Shown here: positions 6,707-12,863 of the stretch, piece after piece
How positions within the stretch are numbered: position 1 is the first letter of the stretch
Layout: each line of letters starts with the position of its first letter
NCBI RefSeq assembly: GCF_018375725.1
Contig: NZ_JAHACR010000101.1
Location: 1-12,863 of the forward strand
Direction of reading: 5' to 3'
Source of the DNA: Burkholderia sp.
GTDB lineage: Bacteria > Pseudomonadota > Gammaproteobacteria > Burkholderiales > Burkholderiaceae
Length of the DNA: 12,863 bases
Made by a program: the position numbers and the translations under genes
Notes under the pieces: model-generated
Databases searched by the model: none
What the model was told of the DNA's origin: nothing
The model's input: only the letters and a program-made list of their open reading frames with translations

Positions 6707-7359
6707 GGTGGCTCCTTTCGCGGAGAAACTGCACGACAACACTCATAGTCTAGGTCGCGATTCCCGGTGGCACGTGATGGAACATGCTGCGGAAAGATGG
6801 TCAGTCGGCATGGCCGGCCAACCGTCAAGCGCCGGGCGCCTCGGCAATACGCTGATCATATGTTTGTATGCGCAACCTAATTCAGGGTTTGCCGCAGTAG
6901 CGTCATGTTCGATGCGCGACGCGCGCAGCCATACCGATTGCATGGATAGACGTCGCACCATATTCGACCGCGGCGCGAAACCCTTGCCGGGTGGCGGATT
7001 CAGCAGATCTCTACAGATTTCACCCGGCCTGGGGCGGTAAAGATGACGTCCGCGCGTCGCGCCAATCCGTTCGACCGACCGCTTCTTTCTTGCTGCGACG
7101 CAGCGCCGGGGCCGTTTTTGCGATGGTATGCTGACCGTCATCGAGTTGTTCGGCAGGTCGCATGCATGGCGAAACGCGCGTTCGCACCGTCAAACGAGAT
7201 CTCTCTTCCTCCAGCCCGCATCGCGGCCCCGGCACGCGGGTTGTCCGCATGCGCCGGCCCGCGCGTTGCCGTCGATGCCCGCCTGCCTGTCGAATGCATG
7301 CCTCTTGCAGATCCCGCCCGTTCCCCTTATCCCAGACTCATCATTCCGGAGACAAGCTC
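6707..7359. other. Divergent intergenic region ahead of pckG
   Basis: About 650 bases separate the small exported gene and pckG, which face away from each other. No frame here looks coding. The pckG frame stays open back to 7162, but that sequence is arginine- and proline-rich and unlike PEP carboxykinase. A candidate pckG promoter element is the extended -10-like TGGTATGCT at 7123-7131, without a convincing -35. Such a long spacer leaves room for several promoters or a regulated leader, but I see no riboswitch or operator that I can name. Confidence 0.4.
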
Positions 7360-9225
<1,866 letters not shown>

Positions 9226-9236
9226 CGATCCGATCG

Positions 9237-9263
9237 CCCTGCGGCGGCGCGCTCGCCGCAGGG
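9237..9263. terminator. Bidirectional hairpin between pckG and the phosphoesterase gene
   Basis: CCCTGCGGCG (9237-9246) and CGCCGCAGGG (9254-9263) form a perfect 10-bp stem with a 7-base loop, beginning 11 bases after the pckG stop and 53 bases beyond the stop of the opposing gene. It lies in the 91-bp convergent gap, so it can serve both transcripts. No U-run is present, as is common in G+C-rich genomes. Confidence 0.7.
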
Positions 9264-9316
9264 TGCGGACCTCCCGCGCCAGCAATGCACGCCGGCGTGT
9301 TTCTTCCGGCGCGTCC

Positions 9317-10993
9317 TCAGCCGAGAGTCAGCGCGTTCGTCAGATCTCCCGGCGGCGTCTGGCCGCGCGCCGCGAACGCCTTGTCGCGCGCCGTCACGCC
9401 GTCCAGCGGCGCGAGTCCGTGCACGCGGCTGATGAAACGCAGGATCGAGTTCGTGTCGTACAGCGTGTGGTCGACATGCCCTTTCTTCGCGAACGGCGCG
9501 ATCACCAGCGCCGGAATCCGCGAACCCGGCCCCCAGCGATCGCCAGGCGGCGGCGCCACCGGATCCCACCAGCCGCCGTTTTCGTCGTGCGTCATCACGA
9601 TCACCGTGTTCGCCCACTGCGGCCCGCGCCGGATATGCTCGATGACGGTCGCGATATGGCGGTCGCCCGACGCGATGTCCGCATAGCCCGCGTGCATGTT
9701 CAGGTTGCCCTGCGGCTTGTAGAACGTCACCGCGGGCAGGCGGCCCGCATCGATCGCGGCGATGAAGTGATTGGTCGACGGATCGTCACCGAGACCCGCG
9801 TCCCGCAGATGCCTGCGGCGCGCGTCCGTACCCGGCGCGAAACTGGCGAAGTAGTTGAACGGGTGATGGTGATACTGGAAATCGGGCACGTTGCCCGTAT
9901 CGCGATGCTCGAGCGCGTATTGCCACGCACCGCCATACCACGCCCAGTCGATTCCTTTTTCGGACAGCCGGTCGCCGATCGTCGCATAGCGCTGCGGCGG
10001 CAGCACCCGCGGATCGGTCGGGTCGGCATACGCAGGATTGCCGCCTGGGAGCGGCCGGACATAACTCGGCTGGTGCGGGGGCGCCATGGTGTTGACGGCA
10101 TAGCCGTCGGGGGTGAATGCCCCGTCGCGCTCGAATTTCGGCGGCCCGTCGAGCGCCGACGCGGGCGAATCGGCGGCCAGCTTGAGCCGCGTGCCGGCCG
10201 GATCGCTGCCTTCGACCACCGACACGAGATGTTTTGCCGGGCTGGTATGGACGTCGGGATACAACGGCGCCTGCGCGGAAATCAGAAAGATGTGGTTAAG
10301 CCAGGATCCGCCGAAGGCCGCCATGAAGAAGTTGTCGCACAGCGTGTACTGCCGCGCGAGATTCCATAGCCGCAGCGTATCGGCCGAATTGCGGTAATAC
10401 CCCATCACGAGGCCGCCCGAATCCGCCCATGCCGCGAACTGGTTGTTGCGTCCCGCGTTGATCTGCATCTGGTTCTGATAGAAGCGATGCCACAGATCGC
10501 GCGTCATCACCCCGTTCGGCAGCGGTTTGCCCTGTGCGTCGCGAATCTGGAATGGCGCGTTCGGCAGCTTGTCGATATCGCGCTCCGCGATCATGTAGCG
10601 TTTCCCGTCGATCTCCTGCGCCTGCGGCACGAGGCCGCCCCAGATTTTCGGGAGCGTCGGCAGCGGCGTCTTGCCGTCGCGGTCGAGCTGCAGCGCCTGC
10701 TCGGGCGGCACCGCGCTCAACGGATGCTGCACGCCGGGAAAATCGCCGTACAGGTTGGCGAAGCTGCGGTTCTCCGCGTAGATCACGACAATGTGCCGGA
10801 CCTGTTCGCGCAGCGCCTGATCGAGGCGCAGGTCGGCGGCAGAGCGTGGCGCGGCTTCGCCGGAAGGCCCGGTCTCGCAGCCGCCCAGCGCGAGGCTTGC
10901 GCCGAACGCGGCCATGCCGCCCAGAATGCGGCGGCGGCCGGGATCGTCGGGATGATCCGGCGCGGTGTCGGACAGGTCGGCGGTGTGGGTCAT
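9317..10993 (-). CDS. acpA: AcpA/phospholipase C-type phosphoesterase with Tat signal
   Basis: This 558-residue exported enzyme belongs to the phosphoesterase superfamily that includes Francisella acid phosphatase AcpA and bacterial phospholipases C. It should hydrolyse phosphate mono- or diesters outside the cytoplasm. Family residues are visible: metal ligands E74-N75 in VIYAENRSF, nucleophile S230 in FGGSWLNH, and metal ligands D470-E471 in THDENGGWWDPV. The N-terminus has twin arginines (GRRRILGG, 19-26) and a hydrophobic core, so it is probably exported folded by Tat. LGGC (36-39) resembles a lipobox, so it may be lipid-anchored. ATG 10993 has GAGGAG seven bases upstream; the frame extends to 11233 but loses the Tat signal position. 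The substrate cannot be read from the sequence, and the symbol is by family resemblance. Confidence 0.88.
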   Translation of the reverse strand: MTHTADLSDTAPDHPDDPGRRRILGGMAAFGASLALGGCETGPSGEAAPRSAADLRLDQALREQVRHIVVIYAENRSFANLYGDFPGVQHPLSAVPPEQALQLDRDGKTPLPTLPKIWGGLVPQAQEIDGKRYMIAERDIDKLPNAPFQIRDAQGKPLPNGVMTRDLWHRFYQNQMQINAGRNNQFAAWADSGGLVMGYYRNSADTLRLWNLARQYTLCDNFFMAAFGGSWLNHIFLISAQAPLYPDVHTSPAKHLVSVVEGSDPAGTRLKLAADSPASALDGPPKFERDGAFTPDGYAVNTMAPPHQPSYVRPLPGGNPAYADPTDPRVLPPQRYATIGDRLSEKGIDWAWYGGAWQYALEHRDTGNVPDFQYHHHPFNYFASFAPGTDARRRHLRDAGLGDDPSTNHFIAAIDAGRLPAVTFYKPQGNLNMHAGYADIASGDRHIATVIEHIRRGPQWANTVIVMTHDENGGWWDPVAPPPGDRWGPGSRIPALVIAPFAKKGHVDHTLYDTNSILRFISRVHGLAPLDGVTARDKAFAARGQTPPGDLTNALTLG

Positions 10994-11414
10994 GCGGGTG
11001 CTCCTCGGATAGCGTGATGGGTATCGGCGCGGCGCACGGAGCGACGTTGCCTGCGTCGTTGCGACACGGACATCGGGCGTACGTCGTCGCAGCGCGGGCC
11101 GAGGCGGCCATCGATTGATCACACAAATGTCACGTTCGAGACTATAGCGTGGACGGCAAAAGCCGGGCTGGCGGACCGGTTCCGACCGTCTCCCGCGCCG
11201 CACTGCCACCGGCCGTTTTCCGCGTCGAAGCACGCGCTGCTGCGCGACGCTCGCCAGAGAACTAGACTGGGATTACGAGCCGCCCCCAACCGACGCCCGT
11301 ACCGGTTCGCTCATGGAGAACAGGGCGCCGCTGGCGGTGCGGCATGGTCAGACAAGGGCAGACGCGAGCCGACGAACGTGCGCGCGCCCATTTATTTGAC
11401 GAAACGAGGCGACG
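10994..11414. other. Divergent promoter region, phosphoesterase and zinc-ribbon genes
   Basis: About 420 bases separate two genes that face away from each other. No coding frame is credible. On the minus strand TATAGT (about 11139-11134) could be a -10 for the phosphoesterase. On the plus strand TAGACT (about 11261-11266) could be a -10 for the zinc-ribbon/FtsH pair. Neither has a good -35. I searched for an Anr/FNR box (TTGAT-N4-ATCAA) and found only an isolated half-site at 11115-11119. Confidence 0.35.
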
Positions 11415-11927
11415 ATGAGCCACTCGAAACCCACCACGGTACAGCGCCCGATGCGGCGCGACCAGCAACCACGCGCCCACACCGACGACAGCTATGTCAC
11501 GCTCAGGCGGCTCAAGACCGCGGCTCGCTGTACGACATGCGGCGCGACCTACGACGACGGACGCTGGACCTGGCGCGAAGCGCCCGACGACGCGAAAGCG
11601 GAGCAATGCCCGGCGTGCAAGCGCACGCATGATCAGGCGCCGGCCGGCGAACTGGTCCTGAGCGGCGCCTATCTGCATGGCCGTCGCGCGGACATCCTCG
11701 CGCTGCTGAACCATCAGGCGGAGGACGAAACCAGCGAGCATCCGCTCGAACGAATCATGGAAATCGCCGACGGCGGCGACGCGGAAATGACGGTGCGCAC
11801 GACGGGCGTGCATCTGTTGCGGCGGCTCGGCAAGGCGATGCTGCGCGCGCACCACGGCGAACTGAAGCTGCACAACCTGCACGGCGAGGGCATCTTGCGC
11901 GCCGAATGGAAGCGCGCAGACGCGTAA
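11415..11927 (+). CDS. Zinc-ribbon protein of the BCAM0308 family
   Basis: This is a 170-residue cytoplasmic protein of unknown function. A zinc ribbon is formed by C39-x2-C42 (RCTTCGATY) and C65-x2-C68 (QCPACKR), 22 residues apart. Residues about 77-170 form a second part rich in charged residues, ending LRRLGKAMLRAHHGELKLHNLHGEGILRAEWKR, which suggests a small beta-rich or nucleic-acid-binding domain. I recognise it as the group that public annotation calls 'BCAM0308 family', named after a B. cenocepacia gene. My recollection is that this gene lies in the low-oxygen-activated (lxa) locus, unverified here. GAGG lies six bases before ATG 11415. The FtsH paralogue starts 34 bases after its stop, so the two are probably co-transcribed and may work together in stress survival. 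Confidence 0.8.
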   Translation: MSHSKPTTVQRPMRRDQQPRAHTDDSYVTLRRLKTAARCTTCGATYDDGRWTWREAPDDAKAEQCPACKRTHDQAPAGELVLSGAYLHGRRADILALLNHQAEDETSEHPLERIMEIADGGDAEMTVRTTGVHLLRRLGKAMLRAHHGELKLHNLHGEGILRAEWKRADA

Positions 11928-11961
11928 GCGTCAGCCGCCCGCGCGATCCCGGATCTGCCCC

Positions 11962-12863
11962 ATGAACAAGAAGTTCGACTATCCCGGCCTGCTGATCGCG
12001 ATCGGATTCTTTCTCCTGTTCGCGGTGCAGCTGCTGGTGCTGCGCCCGACCGCGACGTCGATCGCGTATAGCGACTTCAACCGCCTGGTCGCCGCGCGTC
12101 TCGTCGACGATCTCGAGATCGGCCAGAACTCGATTTCTGGCGTCCTGCATATGCCCGGCGCGAGCGCGATGCTGCCCGCATCCGAGACGGCCGCCGTGAA
12201 GGACGCAGGCGCGCCGTGGCGCTTCTCGACCGCGCGCGTCACCGACGAACGCCTGATCGACAGGCTCACGGCCGCCGGCATCCGCTATCACGGCATGCCG
12301 GACGCGAGCTGGCTCGTGTCGCTCGCGTCGTGGGTGCTGCCGCTGCTCGCCTTCGTCTTCATCTGGAACCTGATGATGCGTCGGCGCGGCGGGCTGCAGG
12401 ACTTCACCGGCATGGGCAAGAGCCAGGCGCGTATCTATGTGCAGCAGGAAACCGGTATCTCGTTCGACGACATCGCCGGCATCGACGAAGCGAAAGCCGA
12501 ACTGCAGCAGATCGTGGCGTTCCTGCGCAACCCCGCGCGCTACCAGCGGCTTGGCGGCAAGATCCCGAAGGGCGTGCTGATCGTCGGCGCGCCGGGAACC
12601 GGAAAAACGCTGCTTGCACGCGCGGTTGCGGGCGAAGCGGCGGTGCCGTTCTTTTCGATCAGCGGCTCGGCGTTCGTCGAAATGTTTGTCGGCGTCGGGG
12701 CGGCGCGCGTGCGCGACCTGTTCGAACAGGCGCAGCAGAAAGCGCCGTGCATTGTCTTTGTCGACGAGCTCGATGCGCTCGGCAAGGTCCGCGGCGTCGG
12801 CGTGATGTCCGGCAACGACGAGCGCGAACAGACACTCAATCAGCTGCTCGTCGAGATGGACGG
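11962..12863 (+). CDS. ftsH: FtsH-type membrane AAA+ protease paralogue, 5' part
   Basis: The gene runs off the right edge after 300 codons and two bases, so the C-terminal AAA half and the zinc protease domain are not seen. Visible in order are a membrane helix (about 10-28), a periplasmic domain (30-116), a second membrane helix (117-138), the linker motif FDDIAGIDEAK (168-178), Walker A GAPGTGKT (209-216), the pore loop MFVGVG (241-246), Walker B IVFVDE (264-269), and the start of the second region of homology, GNDEREQTLNQLLVEMD. FtsH degrades damaged or short-lived membrane and cytosolic proteins as a hexamer. Differences from housekeeping FtsH (SGSAFVE for SGSDFVE, GAARVR for GASRVR, DELDALGKVRG for DEIDAVGRQRG) mark it as a secondary copy. 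No clear ribosome site precedes ATG 11962, suggesting coupling to the zinc-ribbon gene. Confidence 0.92.
   Translation, partial: MNKKFDYPGLLIAIGFFLLFAVQLLVLRPTATSIAYSDFNRLVAARLVDDLEIGQNSISGVLHMPGASAMLPASETAAVKDAGAPWRFSTARVTDERLIDRLTAAGIRYHGMPDASWLVSLASWVLPLLAFVFIWNLMMRRRGGLQDFTGMGKSQARIYVQQETGISFDDIAGIDEAKAELQQIVAFLRNPARYQRLGGKIPKGVLIVGAPGTGKTLLARAVAGEAAVPFFSISGSAFVEMFVGVGAARVRDLFEQAQQKAPCIVFVDELDALGKVRGVGVMSGNDEREQTLNQLLVEMD

Noticed and set aside
7162..7359. In-frame upstream start that would extend PckG by 66 residues
   Set aside because: The extra sequence is arginine-, proline- and cysteine-rich and unlike the enzyme family, while 7360 has a ribosome site and the expected N-terminus.
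11115..11119. TTGAT half-site that could belong to an Anr/FNR box
   Set aside because: The second half-site ATCAA is absent at the required spacing, so it does not support oxygen regulation of the zinc-ribbon/FtsH pair.
11116..11133. Possible Pho box before the phosphoesterase gene
   Set aside because: Only 11 of 18 positions match the consensus as I recall it, the first half-site is poor and the orientation is wrong for this gene.

Overview
The window looks like a replicon of a Burkholderia species, probably of the B. cepacia complex. The evidence is the high G+C with strong G/C in third codon positions, the family mix (a ShiA-like transporter, a GTP-type PEP carboxykinase, an AcpA-type Tat phosphoesterase, a secondary FtsH), and a zinc-ribbon protein I recognise as the 'BCAM0308 family', named after a B. 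cenocepacia chromosome 2 locus. The species and replicon are inferred. There are no RNA genes, insertion sequences, CRISPR arrays or phage genes that I can see.

Region 1 (about 1-4140, minus strand) is a three-gene group. In transcription order it holds a shikimate/H+ symporter very like E. coli ShiA (3945-2635), a divergent MurA paralogue (2418-1117) and an IclR-family regulator of the PcaR/PcaU/PobR branch (963-193). The main discovery is regulatory. Upstream of shiA lies a 15-bp element that, as I remember it, is identical to the published Pseudomonas putida PcaR operator. A weaker copy lies 21 bp away, centre to centre. A second pair with the same 21-bp spacing lies in front of the regulator gene. 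This predicts a self-regulating shikimate-uptake unit. Why it contains an enolpyruvyl-transferase of the MurA type is unknown.

Region 2 (about 4140-6706) is sparse. It has a short coding-like remnant, a secreted single-domain cupin, about 700 bp without a convincing gene, a small outer-membrane beta-barrel protein with a GTG start, and a small exported protein on the opposite strand. The last two converge on two strong hairpins.

Region 3 (about 6707-10993) has a long leader and then pckG (GTP-dependent PEP carboxykinase, gluconeogenesis). It converges through a shared 10-bp-stem hairpin with an AcpA/phospholipase-C-type phosphoesterase that carries a Tat signal.

Region 4 (about 10994-12863, plus strand) holds a four-cysteine zinc-ribbon protein followed 34 bp later by an FtsH-type membrane AAA+ protease paralogue. 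The protease gene runs off the right edge after 300 codons. These two look like an operon for protein quality control or stress survival.
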